Assembly (NCBI GenBank): GCA_035772405.1
Contig: JAYKKM010000371.1
Span: forward strand, 22,501-86,500
Source: Chrysogorgia sp. JL179-B06
Taxonomy: Eukaryota; Cnidaria; Anthozoa; Scleralcyonacea; Chrysogorgiidae
DNA: 64,000 nt
Direction: 5' to 3'
The notes below the pieces were generated by a model, which did no database searches, had not been told where the DNA came from, and worked only from the letters and a program-made list of their open reading frames with translations. Shown here in pieces: positions 37,634-50,078 of this stretch (position 1 is its first letter; every line of letters starts with the position of its first letter). A program made the translations under genes and the position numbers.

Positions 37634-40600
37634 GTTATGCCAAAGGGAATTGGATTGTGAGGAGACCGTGGTGGTTCGTGAAAAAGGAGATGAAGGTATC
37701 AACCGTGCTAGCATCGAGAGAGGTGTTGACGTCAGAGTCCAAGCTGGGAATAGTGTGCACAAAACATGTCGGGTAAATCACATAAACAAAAAGGATATTC
37801 TTATCTCAAGCAAGAAAGATCAGACAGATTCTGCTCAGTCAGTAAAGAGAAGCGCTCGTGTTTCCCTGGGACTACATGACAGTAAAACACATTGCTTTTT
37901 CTGTGGAACTGAAGCTCAGAAAATAGACGCTAAACGAAATAGTGAAGAAAGGGTGTACTGTGTGAGGACAGATGCATTTGTTCAAACGATATTGGTTCAT
38001 TGTAGAACCAGGGGGATGCATGGGCCATTGCTGTTCAAGGCCGCATCGAATATTTTGGGGGCGATCTTCATGCAGCAGACTGTGTTTACCACCAATCATG
38101 TAGCGTAAATTTTCGCACACTGCGGGACATTCCAAAACAGTTCACGTCAGTCGATTCCGCCAAACGACGAAAAAGTGGAAGACCAAAGGACTGTGATCAG
38201 GAGGAGGCATTTGAAAAGGTTTGTTCATTCCTGGAGGAAAATGATGAAGAACAGCTAACGATATCTGATCTAGTAGCTAAAATGGGAGAATACTTGTGTG
38301 ACAGCAAATCTGCAGCATACGGAAACCAGTACCTCAAGGAAATGCTTGTAAGACGATATGGAAGATCTATATTCGTGACTGAGGGCCAGGGTGTCAAAAA
38401 CATTGTGACCTTTCGGGAAAAAACTTGTCAGATTCTTCGTGATTACTACAAATCACCTCGAGAAGATGACGAGGAAGCACAGAAACGAGCAATTATAAAA
38501 ACCGCAGCAAAACTTATCAGAAGTGACATCAAGGAGACAGTTGCGCCAATGGGGGATACATATCCAACTCCGTCAGAACTGAAACTTACGGCTGCATTGG
38601 ATTACGTGCCAGCAAGTTTGCGATTCTTGCTGCAGCATCTGTTTGTTGGGAAGGATACGTCCAGAATGGTTGCTGGTATTGGACAAGCTGTTATTCAAGC
38701 CGTGCGCCCAAGGGCTGTAATTGCGCCTTTACAGCTTGGTCTTGCGGTGCAAATGCATCATTTGTACAGGTCACGGTTTTTGATCGATAGTCTTTCAACC
38801 ATGGGGTTTTCTTCATCTTACTCAGAAGTGCAAAGGTTAGAAGTGAATGCAGCTTGTTCACTTGCTCCGGATGTGTTGGGTGACATGGACATTCTTGATA
38901 TGTCCCTGTTATTTGCCGGGGACAATGTGGATCATAACATTGTAACCTTGGATGGAAAGGGTACCTTTCACGGGATGGGCATGATAGCCACCATCACACC
39001 TGGGAAGCAAGTTAGTCGCAGCATTTCAAGACAGAAAATGGCCGACTTGAAACTTGTCGAACTGACGAAGATTGATATAATAGATTACCGATACGCAAAG
39101 CTTGTCAACCGCAAGATTGAATTTCAGCCTCTACCATTCTCATCTGCCCGTGACCGCAAAGTTGACATTTTCTGGGAAATGTCCTTTCGCTTCCAGCAGA
39201 GTACCCCCAGTTGGCAAGGTATGATGTCTCTACTGCACAGGGAGTGTGATTATCCGGGGAAATCATCAGTACAGTTTCTCCCAATGATCGACATGAATCC
39301 AGGGGACAAAACTTGTATCTTGTCAACCCTAGAATACCTTTGCAAACTTTCGTCAAAACACAACATGCCGGCTATCATTACCTTCGATCAACCGCTATTT
39401 TGGAAGGCTTCTGAGATAGCGAATGCTGTTCCAGATGATAGCCCGATCAGGAATGTGGTCCTAATGCTTGGAAGCTTTCATACCTTCATGAATCTGTTGG
39501 GCGCCATTGGTACTTTGATGGATGGCAGTGGAATTAAGGAGATCATGGAGACAGTGTATGGTGAAAATGCCGTTCTACACATGATGAGCGGGAAGGCGGT
39601 GCAACGAGCATTTCGTGGACATCTGCTGGTGGATCAGTGCCTTACACGTCAGATTGTTGCTAAAATCGTGGAGGATGACCCTGGTTTTCAGGACCAAGTG
39701 GAAGAACTTGAGAGACTGTACACGCTGATGGAGACTGACGAAAGCGACTTAGAGTCATTGTTAAAAGCAGATTGCATTCGCGAAATTGACGAAACAGTAA
39801 CTCTGAAAAGGGATGAACTGGCAGAGACCTCCAAAACCAGCAAACTGTGGGTCCACTACCAGCAAATGTTAGGTATTGCTAGGGGACTTGTTGCGGCTGA
39901 TCGAATGGGGTCTTGGGAGATGCATCTCAGTGCCATCTCAGCTTGCTTGCCGATATTCGCGGCCGCTGGCCATCCGAAATTATCTGAAGTCAGCTCGTCT
40001 CTATCTCCAGAAGATGCGCGGATTGAATGATGACAACCCCGAGGTTTATCAGAAGTTCCAATCTGGGTTTCATGTAACCAGACGCAGCAGCCAATACTGG
40101 GCTGGCCTTGGCTCTGATCTTGTGATTGAGCAAACACTAATGCGCTCACTTAAAGCTCAAGGGGGACTAACGCGAGGAAGTGGGATGTCGGAGCACGAGA
40201 GAGCAGTTTGGACAATGTCTTCTACTGTGACATCATCTTACAACCTCGCCATGCAAGAACTGACCACGAATAGTTACACAACAAGTGAACAGCATAAGGA
40301 CTTGTCCAACTCTAGAGTGAGTAGGGATGAGGCGGATCTTGAAAAAGTCGCAGCAAAACTGGAGTGTTTTACACCATATTCGGCTGATAAATCATTGCGT
40401 AACATCATCACAGGAGTTAATGCAAATGAGGATGTCAATGTACATGACCTGTTCGTAATCGGAAATGACATAGTTAAGAAGATGGACAAACACTCTGTGT
40501 TCTCATATTCGCACAAACGGAGTTTGAAGGTCAAGACACTTGCATCCAGCAAGGCAGTGAAAGTTGCTGATGACCGGACGATAGATCCAGCATTGCTATT

Positions 40601-41987
40601 CCAGAGGTTCCTTGTTGTCTCACAGACGGGTGATCTGCAGCTCGATGAAGTGATGAGCTATGAACTATGTCCTTACCCAATGTCTTTGTTCGAAGGAAAG
40701 AACATCTTGCGCGCGCCGGATAAACCACAACTAGCAGAAGCGATACGGAACTACGTAACACCAAAGGCAGACAATGCCGTCACACAGACGGTCGCAGTCA
40801 CAGATCACTATGTACTAGACGGGGGGTCTCTTATTCACCGCCTAAAATGGACAGACGGGTCCACATATAGTTCAATTGCTGATGATTACGCATCATTCAC
40901 AGTTAAACACTATGGCAGAGCCACCGTAGTGTTTGATGGTTATGAGGTTGGGCCAAGTATAAAGGACTGTACTCATCAGCGTCGAAGTCGAAATTTGAAT
41001 GCGAACAAGGTGAACATTACAGGGGTGACAAAGTTTGTTGGGAAAAAGGAAGACTTCTTGTCGAATGAGGCAAACAAGCAGGCCCTTATCCAGCTGATCA
41101 TGGGACAAATGCGACAGAGAGGCTGTGAAGTGATGCAAGCTGAAGGTGATGCCGACGTTGAAATTGCAAAAGCAGCCATCGCAATGTCTGCTTTCAAATC
41201 TACCACCCTTGTTGGAGAAGACACAGATCTCCTGGTACTCTTGCTCTACCATGTAGTGGTGTCAAAGTGCACTGAACTCTATTTCCGATCGGACAAGGCG
41301 AAATCGAGTGCCTATAATATCAAGGTCATTAAGCAGGTCCTTGGAGAAGCAGCTTGCAATGATCTATTGTTTCTGCATGCCTTCACCGGATGCGACTCTA
41401 CATCTAGAGTATTCGGGATAGGAAAGAAGTCGGTGTTCCAAAGAATCGTCAAGAAAGATAAAGGATTCAAAAACTGTTCGAAAGCATTCAGTTCACCAAA
41501 GCAAAGTCAGGATGTTGTCGAAACCAACGGGTGTAGGGCAATGGTGGCGTTGTTCAATGCAAACCAGAACGAGTCCCTGGCATCTATCAGATATAATATG
41601 CTATGCAAGAAAGTTGCAAGAGCTAAGACTTTCGTAACGCCTGAAAGACTGCCGCCAACTACCTCGGCCTGTAAATTTCACTCCCTACGGACTTACTACC
41701 AGGTGATGGAGTGGATGGGTTGCAGTGATGAAATGGAGCCAACTGAGTGGGGATGGAGGGTAGAAGGGAATAAACTTGTTCCAATGATGACAGACAAAAG
41801 CCCTGCTCCAGAGGTCCTTATTCAGATGGTTCACTGCAACTGTTCGGGAGGATGCAGTACCCTGAGGTGTAGCTGCAGGAAGCATGGACTCGAATGTACC
41901 AGTGCATGTGGACATTGCCAAGATGGCAACTGCGACAATAGCACGAATGAGCCAGTATTAGAAGACGATGATGACGATGACGTGTGA
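37634..41987 (+). pseudogene. FEN1/XPG-like nuclease plus CXC-domain gene, two frameshifts
   Basis: A ~1,450-codon reading frame is broken only by two single-base shifts, in GGGGG at 38011-38015 and near 39970-39976. N-terminus: L-C-Q...V-H-K-T-C and C-F-F-C pairs, then L-H-A-A-D-C-V-Y-H-Q-S-C-S-V-N-F (zinc-binding pattern). A long middle region has no recognised domain. The core at 41125-41440 has A-E-G-D-A-D-V-E-I-A-K-A, V-G-E-D-T-D-L-L-V-L-L and H-A-F-T-G-C-D-S-T...G-I-G-K-K; this order of acidic residues and helix-hairpin-helix is that of FEN1/XPG nucleases. The C-terminus has a tesmin/TSO1-like CXC cluster (C-N-C-S-G-G-C, C-S-C-R-K-H-G-L-E-C) and an acidic tail. No introns are apparent. 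The start is uncertain because a transposon end abuts it. Confidence 0.75.
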
Positions 41988-43370
41988 GGTTGTGCCTGTC
42001 ATGCCTGTTCATAGACTATGGTTAGTGGTCAGACCAAGTGTTTTGGGGCACGGGTAACCCCCAAAATGATATAGTGGGCAATGGAAAACCACTGGAAATA
42101 GCTCCAAATGAATTATTGACCTCGAAAACATATGGAATGACACCAAATTTACTTGTTTTGGAAGAAGCAGTACGAAGTTATGGCTGCTTGTCAATCCGGG
42201 TGGGCGCCAACAAGGGGGGCGGGGTAGGGGTACCCCTAGATATGGTATAAGGGGTTGCCCAACATCACTTACAACCCTTCCATTTGAAAGATTGTCCCTG
42301 AAAACCTAGATAAAGATGCAAGTTATATTGATTTATCCTGAAAATTGACCGAGTTATGGCTTCTGAAGTTTTCAGATTTTAATGGAAAATGACTTAAAAA
42401 CGGATAAAAGTCAATCTCGAAATTGGAAACTTTCCCATGCTCCAACTTTGTCCAACTTTTAGTATGTTGTTGACTAGACACAGCCTAACATAAAACCACC
42501 ATAAAACAAACTGTTGCAATTTTTTTGATGTTATCCTTAGATTGACCTTACTAATAGCCGATGATATGGCCATAACCATCTCCGACATACCCTGTAACTT
42601 CTATGGCGAAGTTTGTAACTTCGAAACCAGAACCTCTTTCGAATCCAAGCGCATTGCCCTCTTTGTTCATGGTCAATCGGTTTGGATCACCTGGACTGCT
42701 CCTTCTGACCTTTCAGTTTGTTCCTGTGAGTTTTCTCGATTCATCATCAACGTAAATATTTAGCCTCCACAATGACTTTGCCACGACCACTATTCGTTTT
42801 TAATACTCAACCCAAAGATAAGAATCCAAAAAAAATGTGACAGCTACTTACACAATCTGCAGTGCAATCAGTAAAGCTAGGAGGTGGCAAATGACATTGA
42901 CCAAGGTGCTGCAATTGTCAAGATGGCATCACAATAACCAAATCAGTAGATGCGCGGTTTTTGTAAGACATAAACTAAAGGATTCATGCAGACGAAACAT
43001 GTTGTAAACCTTGATGCAATCAGTACAAGTACAAATGGATGGGTTTTTTAGTATTTTTCACCATCATTTCAAAGAACGCTCCAGCCAGGGCGAGAAACGT
43101 TTTGCATAAATTAAGAAAAGAAAATTATTTCTCCATTATATTTAAACATATAAATTTGTTTTTAAATTGTTTTTATATGTTCAAAGAAATATTTAAACAA
43201 TTTCCCAACGGGTTCTATGGGCACAAAAGGAATGTTTTATCTCAGAGATTTTATCTTCATTGATAGGAAATGAGATTTAAATAGAGGTATGCCCACGCTT
43301 TGCCTCTTATCTGTTTAATGACCAAGTCAAAGCGGTAGATCACCTACACATGACATGGAGAATGGCTAAA
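41988..43370. other. Downstream region without a supported gene
   Basis: AT-rich sequence with a short G-rich patch (GGTGGGCGCCAACAAGGGGG at 42200-42219). The 42542-42763 frame reads D-D-M-A-I-T-I-S-D-I-P but matches nothing I know. It may be the 3' part of the preceding mobile gene. No terminal inverted repeat pair for that gene could be found by eye. Confidence 0.4.
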
Positions 43371-44265
43371 CGGAGAGTTAACTCTTAGCCACGCCCACTT
43401 TTCTTGATGACCACACCCAATTTCTTAACTTTTTTGAACTAACATTGGAGAGTTAATTTTGATTTAACTCTCTTCCTCATAAAATAAAGAAAGGATGAGA
43501 GTTAAGGTTTTCGTAACTCTCTCTGTTAATGATTGGGAAAACGATGTGAGAGTTAATTAGTCAGATTTTATATGGGTGGGGGGAAGGCATGGAATATCGA
43601 ATGGAATATCGAAAAAAGTCTTTGCTTTGATCAAGAAGTTATTATATATCTATCTGTATATTTCCAAACATGATTGATAACAACTGCTGTACTCAGCAAG
43701 TATAACCTTCGAATCTGATCGCCAGTGAGTTACATCAAATTGAAGTAATTCTTGCTTGGCTATTGTCTTTCTGACTCAGACAAAACATGCATGCCTGCAT
43801 GGTTACTTAGTTTATATATTATGGAGATTTGAAAATAATACCGAAAAACAATTACAATGTCAATGGGACAATGATCGGGTTACAAGTAAAAACAGAGAAT
43901 TGTCACAGTTTGTTTGTTTTGTCCTATTCAAGCAAGTTAAATTTTTAATCATATTAGCAGACCTGCACTTGTGTCGGATACAGTTTTTGAAAAGCAAAAA
44001 GATATCAGATACATACAGTTGCAGCTCGATTGATAACACGACTCGAAAGAATGTCGGGCACTCTGATAAAACATGTACATATAAGAAACAAACTCAGTGG
44101 CAACCAAACGGAAATCAAGCACATTGGAATTGAAGAAAAGTTGACACTGCCACGTTATTAACGTGCATGTAAAGACAAAACATTACGCTTGGATCAAACG
44201 TCTAACTTTTCATGAATCGAACTCAATGGAAATATAGTTATATCTTGAATAATAAACTACTCTAG
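43371..44265 (+). repeat. Left arm of a ~1-kb inverted repeat
   Basis: Starts CGGAGAGTTAACTCTTAGCC and continues with GATGACCACACC, CTCTTCCTCATAAAAT, GGGAAAACGATGTGAGAGTT, TCAGATTTTATATGGGTGG and CTTTGATCAAGAAGTTATTA, ending near AATAATAAACTAC. Each block recurs in reverse complement in 45811-46827. Small indels separate the arms. No credible ORF. Confidence 0.9.
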
Positions 44266-44282
44266 TTAATATCTTATTTGTC

Positions 44283-45740
44283 TTTAGCATTAAACGCTAA
44301 AGATAACTTTATAGTGCAAACTCTTTTATTCACTTGATATGTTCAATACAATACGTGCAAAACAAAGTGTCTTCTTTTCAGCATGGCTTCGTCTCAGGAA
44401 AGTCTTGTTTATCCAATCTTCTGGAAACTGTTGAAGAAATAGCGAACGTCCTGGATCGTGGTCATGACGTGGACTTGATATATTTAGATTTCTGTAAAGC
44501 GTTTGATTCTGTCCCTCATTCTCGTTTGTTGGTTAAATTGCAATCTTTTGGAATTACTGGAAATACTTTGGCTATTGTTCGGGACTTTTTATCAAATAGA
44601 TGGATGACTGTGAGAGTGGGAGATTCGTATTCAGAATGGAAAAACGTTTACTCGGGCGTGCCGCATGGGTCGGTACTCGGCCCTCTCCTTTTTGTTTTAT
44701 TTATAAACGATATACCCGAAAATATTAAATCGGTTATCAGACTTTTTGCTGACGACGTGAAGCTTGTTGGTGATGCAAATGATTCTGATGTAATAAAGCA
44801 AGACTTGGAAAGTCTGTCAAACTGGGAATCTGATTGATGCATGAATTTTAATCCTACGAAATGTGCTGTTATTCATATTGGGAAAAATAACGGTAGACAG
44901 AGTTATTTTCTTGGTGGCAATGAACTCAAGGTAGTAGAGAAAGAGAAAGATTTGGGTGTGGTATTTTCTGAGTCTTTTTCCTGGTGTAATCATATCCAAG
45001 AAAGTATTGGAAAAGCGAAAAGGATGACCTCTTGGATCTTGAGGAATGTACTTTCTCGGGAGGTTGTGCTTTTGCCTGTTTACAAATCAATGATAGACCG
45101 CATCTTGAATATTGTGTTCGGGTGTGGGCACCAGGTATGGTAATTGGCAAACTATAATGGAACTTGAAAACTGCCAGCGTAAATTTACAAGGTCAATTAG
45201 GGGAATGGAGAATTTGTCATATAAAGATAGACTTATAAAGCTGGGTATAACGACCCTATTGGAGCGACGAACGTGGGCGACCTCATCGAAATGTTTAAAA
45301 TTCAAAATAAAATCGTTTGTTATGGTCAAAACATGTTTCGAAATGGCAAGTCTGGGAGACAGTTATTATTAATGCCTGGGATTAATACAACACCGTATCA
45401 CGATTTGTTTAAGTGCAGATCACTTTAGTACTGGAATCGACTACCCTTGGAGATCAGAACTACATCCTCATCTATTAATTTTAAAATATTATTAGAACAG
45501 CATAAAATCAATTCAATTAGGCAATGGTTATTGGGAACTTTCGGATGAAATTTTCAAACGATAACTTTTTACAATTTTTAGATTTTAATATAGGATGTAT
45601 GCATATAGTAAATAAGTTATTTTTAAATAACTTTTTAAAATTTTGTACTTTTTACTGCATGTTATGAGACATTTATTGTATTTGAGATGCTTAAAATAGC
45701 ATAATCATTAAAATTAAAGTTAAAGTTAATACCGTCGACG
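44283..45740 (+). mobile_element. LINE fragment inside the inverted repeat
   Basis: The reverse transcriptase runs over frames 44334-44834 and onward: F-Q-H-G-F-V-S-G-K-S-C-L-S-N-L-L, L-I-Y-L-D-F-C-K-A-F-D-S-V-P-H (motif A), S-G-V-P-H-G-S-V-L-G-P-L-L-F (motif B with His for Gln), R-L-F-A-D-D-V-K-L (motif C), D-L-G-V-V-F-S, then A-P-G-M and L-E-N-C-Q-R-K-F-T-R-S-I. A stop near 44835, where TGA separates two in-frame halves, and later frame changes inactivate it. The 3' end has an AAAGTTAAAGTTAA tail. The 5' end is truncated just inside the left arm. Confidence 0.88.
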
Positions 45741-45810
45741 GCCCCGAGGCTTGGACTAAACGTCGAACTTTTCACGAGTCGAACAAAATGTAAACTATAG
45801 ATTAGTTCGA

Positions 45811-46827
45811 GGATTAGTTTATTATTCAAGATATAATTATATTTGCATTGAGTACGACTCCGTGAAAAGTTAGACGTTTGATCCAAGCGTAATGTTTTGT
45901 CTTTACATGTTAGAATGGCAGTGTCAACTTTTCTTCAATTCCATTGTCAATACAGCTGCCAAACAAACCAGCTTGTAGCTTGGTTTCCGTTTGGTTGCCA
46001 CTGAGTTTGTTTCTTAGTTATATGTACATGTTTTATCAGTAGTGCCAGACATTGTTTCGAGTCATGTTATCAATCGAGCTGCAACTGTATGTATCGGATA
46101 TCTTTTTGCTTTTCAAAAACTGTATCCGACACAAGTGCAGGTCTGCTAATATGATTAAAAAATTAACTTGCTTGAATAGGAAAAAATTAACTTGCTTGAA
46201 TAGGACAAAACAAACTGTGACAATTCTCTGTTTATACTTGTAACCCGATCATTGTCCCATTGACATTGTAATTGTTTTTCGGTATTATTTTCAAATCTCC
46301 ATAATATATAAACTAAGTAACCATGCGTGCATGGTTACTTATGTTGGTTTTATATGCATGCATCTTTTGCCTGAGTCAGAAAGACAATAGCCAAGCAAAA
46401 AATACTTCAATTTGATGTAACTCACTGGCGATCAGATTCGAAGGTTATACTTGCTAAGTACAGCAGTTGTTATCAATCCTGTTTGGGAAATTTTGTATTA
46501 ATATATAATAATATACAGATAGATATATAATAACTTCTTGATCAAAGCAAAGACTTAGTAAAATAATCTAGCAAACACGTATAAGTCGTATATGCAATTT
46601 TCATTGAGCTGAATTCGACATTCCATGCCTTCCCACCACCCATATAAAATCTGACTAATTAACTCTCACATCGTTTTCCCAATCACTAACAGAGAGAGTT
46701 ACGAAAAACTTAACTCTCTCACCCTTTCTTAATTTTATGAGGAAGAGAGTAAAATAAAAATTAACTCCCCAATGTTTGTTAAGAAATTTGGTGTGGTCAT
46801 CAAGAACTCTCTCATTTTAACTCTCCG
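45811..46827 (-). repeat. Right arm of the ~1-kb inverted repeat
   Basis: Reverse-complement partner of 43371-44265. It is about 120 bp longer, with unique insertions such as AGCTGCCAAACAAACCAGC near 45955 and a tandem AAATTAACTTGCTTGAATAGG duplication at 46157-46203. It ends AACTCTCCG at 46827. A further inner inverted pair (45755-45790 with 45853-45887, around AAACGTC-AACTTTTCAC) sits next to the LINE tail. Confidence 0.9.
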
Positions 46828-46834
46828 TCAAGAG

Positions 46835-46920
46835 CATGCAGACGCTTGTGATTTGTTCAACATCCGTTGTTCAACAACAGGATGTTGAACACTTGAACAA
46901 CATATAAGCGTCTGCATGTT
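46835..46920. repeat. Near-perfect ~86-bp palindrome
   Basis: CATGCAGACGCTT at the left pairs with AAGCGTCTGCATG at the right. Inside, TTGTTCAACATCC pairs with GGATGTTGAACA plus ACTTGAACAA. It would fold into one hairpin. It may be a very small MITE; it lies immediately outside the large inverted repeat. Confidence 0.8.
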
Positions 46921-47573
46921 GCCTATATACATGCACTTGTATGTGATTTAATTTATTCAGTATAGCCAAATCTTTCCATGTGTGCATATGTTCATGCTGG
47001 TTTTAGCTCTATAATTATGTTCTGTTGAGGTTACAGGAAAATTAAATTTAATTCTGAAACAATATTTTACCAGACAATAGACAATGCAGTAACTTGCTGT
47101 TCTAACTATATGCATTATATGCTGCATTTTGTGCAATACACCAGGATTCTGAAAGGGGGTGAGTCATATGCCACTTACATCAGACGTTTTTGTTAATTTG
47201 AGTATAGCTTTTACAGTTAAGCGAATAAATAATATGTCACTATGAAAATGGGGCCTGCGTCTCCCACGCACAGCTTCCCATCTGGCTAAAACCGTTTTAT
47301 TACACTCAAACAAACCCGTCCACTTAATATAGTCTAGATCGCTGACCAAAGCGACGACAATTTAAATGGTAGTTTTTTTCATATGATGAAAATTGAAAAA
47401 TAATGTCTATAAACTGTTACATTAAAAAGCCTTGAAACTGTTAGGAGCTAGTTCGTTTTGGTGGAGACAGCGCCCTTTTGCCATATATAGCTATTGAAGG
47501 AATTGTAGCATAACAAATAATCGCCACACTGTAGCTCCAGATTGAGGGGTGTCGTATGAATAATTAACTCTTT
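46921..47573. other. No gene recognised
   Basis: AT-rich, no supported coding frame, no repeat structure noticed. The 61-codon minus frame at 47164-47349 has no recognisable motif. Confidence 0.5.
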
Positions 47574-47987
47574 CCCGACAGGCTGAAAAACATCCAAAAT
47601 TGAACCACCCCATTGTTCAATTGATATCTCTTGAAATAACCATACCTGTTGCGAAAGCTATACATTTTCTGAAAGCCCAATAAACCGGCTTTTACTTGTG
47701 CTTATTTCCCGAACAAAACACATTATGTTAATATAAATTAGCATTAATTATCATAAATCAGGTTGAAAATTTTACATTTTTCTAGAAAAGGCCATCTTGC
47801 ACGCCCACGTAGCATCTTGAAAACTCAAAATGCCACCAATCGCAGAGTTGTTTATGAAATCAAATCAAACTTGGCGTGTGCGTGGATCTCATGTTCCTGA
47901 CGCGTTACCGTGTGCCGTGTTTTTCGATTGACAACTTTGCGGGTCTTCTACGACCCATTTTGACTGGGCCGGTAAGGAAAGAGTTAA
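47574..47987 (-). mobile_element. piggyBac-type MITE, solo inverted copy
   Basis: Bounded by TTAACTCTTTCCC and GGAAAGAGTTAA, flanked by TTAA on both sides. The interior is the reverse complement of the array units at 14001-16313 (for example CAGAAAATGTATAGCTTTCGC there, GCGAAAGCTATACATTTTCTG here), with moderate divergence and a shorter total length of 414 bp. It has no spacer attached, showing that the MITE alone is the mobile unit. Confidence 0.9.
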
Positions 47988-48930
47988 AGCCATTCTTTGT
48001 TATAACAAAGTCCCATTGTGTCGTATAATACAGTATAACGGAGAAAATACTCGTCATTTTGACTGAATATTATAAGACTTAAAAGTTAAGATACATATTA
48101 AAAAATGAAATAGATGAAAACACAAAGCACACTCAAGCACTAACGCATTAACCCAAATTTCTCTAAACAGTTGCAACAAGTCACAAGTGGTACGTCGACA
48201 TTAAAATATTTATGCAACGCACCTGGTTGTAACGCCAGTTCTGGAATCTGCCGTTTCACCAATAACTTTAAGCGTGAAATTGCCAAATAGCAAACATTTC
48301 TTCCCATAATATGTTTTGCTGCGCTTGCTGTGCATGCTGCGCGTTATTCTGAGACAATCACAAAGCTTCTTCCCAGCACTGCGAGCTGACTCGTTAAATG
48401 ACAGTGTACAAACAATATCATATCATTATATACTTGTTTATTATAATAACATGATGACTAAAATGTCAAAACATGAAAAAATTCGTTTGAATCTGTTTAA
48501 AAACCATTCCAGCATCTTCTTTGTTTTGGAAAAATATTCGTGCTAGTGCAGTACTATTAAGAATTTAAAATTATTGGACTCCTCTCAACCAATCAGAATG
48601 TAGTTATTTTGTCATACATACACTGTATAATAATGTAAAACATCTACTAAAGAACTTTTTTCTTCTGACTATGTTAACCCATAAACAGGAAAGCGCACAT
48701 CTTAGCACCTCACTTGCCAATAAAATCATCTACTGTTAGTTACTGTCATCTTCTGCATTATATATTTATGCATTATATATAAAACAAGCATTCACTGATA
48801 AAACTTTATATTCATATGAGCTTTCAGCTGTCAGACTACCTGAGCCTTCAACGGTTTAATTAGAGAAATATGGAAATCTACATACATATATATATACATA
48901 TGCATATATATACATATATATATATATATA
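47988..48930. other. No gene recognised; TA-rich simple repeats at the end
   Basis: No supported coding frame. At 48580-48640 ACCAATCAGAATGTAG and ATAATAA resemble the ends of foldback elements seen at 35180. (TA/CATA)n simple repeats fill 48880-48930. Confidence 0.5.
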
Positions 48931-49367
48931 CCGGGTGGCGCAAAAACATGTTCCCCCTCTTTGACTTATTGTAATTAAAAAAGTAAAGAAGCCATCTTAT
49001 TCAACTAAAGTTTATTGAATGCAGTAATGTATAACTTAAATTTTGATGCATGCCTTAAACATATCTATAAAATATTAGCCGAGATATAGGCGTATAAACT
49101 CAATGTAGCGTTTTTGGAAGATGCAAAAAATTGTCCGAAATGGTCTAATAATGTGCATTATGGTAATAAAATGGTAAAAACACGCAAGTGTCGTCCGAGT
49201 TTAAACGCCTATATCTCCGCTAATATTTTATAGATATGTTTAAGGCATACATCAAAATTTAAGTTATACATTACTGCATTCAATAAACTTTAGTTGAATA
49301 AGATGGCTTCTTTACTTTTTTAATTACAATAAGTCAAAGAGGGGGAACATGTTTTTGCGCCACCCAG
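48931..49367. mobile_element. TA-flanked MITE with ~170-bp inverted repeats
   Basis: CCGGGTGGCGCAAAAACATG at the left and CATGTTTTTGCGCCACCCAG at the right are flanked by TA on both sides. The inverted similarity continues for about 170 bp inward (TTGACTTATTGTAATTAAAA, TTCAACTAAAGTTTATTGAA, ATCTATAAAATATTAGC), leaving ~100 bp of unique centre. It has the shape and target of a mariner-derived MITE, and lies within a TA-rich simple repeat. Confidence 0.93.
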
Positions 49368-49748
49368 TATATATACATATACATGTATATATAATGTATA
49401 AACCTAATATTGCCTCGTATATTTTTTCTGTTATATATTTGTTTAATATATATTTATAAATGGTATGCAGTTCAGCAAAAAGTATGAAAGTTCTCAATTT
49501 AACAGCACCATGTTACAAATACACCAAAATTTGGAAGAACAAAATCAATATTGATTCAGTATTCATTCATTTCATGTTAATATACTCTCACTTCACTTTT
49601 TACCTCATCGTTACAGTAAATCAATTGAATGTCCTTTTCTTTATTGTTCCATGCAGCATCCATAACACTAGCACACAACACCATCTAAGATTACACAACT
49701 TTTAATTCTGACATTCTCTCTCAACTATTAAGTAAATCTTTCTTTCAG

Positions 49749-49943
49749 TTGACTTTCTAGCTGATCTATATGTTGGAGGAGAAAACACATATGTCATCGA
49801 AACTGCAGAACGCATAACAACTGCTGTTGTCTCAAGAACGACGTACAAACTTACAGCAGAAGCAATGGCAGAATTTGAGATTATATATGATGACTGGGAG
49901 ATTAATATTTGTAAAAAATATCCTCATGATCCCCTCATTGGAG
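49749..49943 (+). CDS. Candidate internal exon, unrecognised protein
   Basis: A 65-codon open segment lies between a TTTCTTTCAG acceptor and a GAGGTACTT donor. The text reads D-F-L-A-D-L-Y-V-G-G-E-N-T-Y-V-I-E-T-A-E-R, then T-Y-K-L-T-A-E-A-M-A-E-F-E-I-I-Y-D-D-W-E. The composition is protein-like, but I recognise no family. Together with 53752-54107 and 54630-54922 it may form one gene whose intron holds the tyrosine-recombinase element. Confidence 0.4.
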
Positions 49944-50078
49944 GTACTTGAATCAGTGACAATACCTGTATGTCACTAACAGAGTGTATAACTATAAACA
50001 ACAAACAAAACTATAATGCTGGTATATATACTTCAATTAACCTGCTCCAATCCCACAGATTTCATGTTCACTCCTACA

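Noticed and set aside
39105..41252. Minus-strand frames of 77-119 codons
   Set aside because: Antisense shadows of the nuclease-CXC gene with no motif of their own.
44817..45329. Minus-strand frames over the LINE
   Set aside because: Antisense to the reverse transcriptase.
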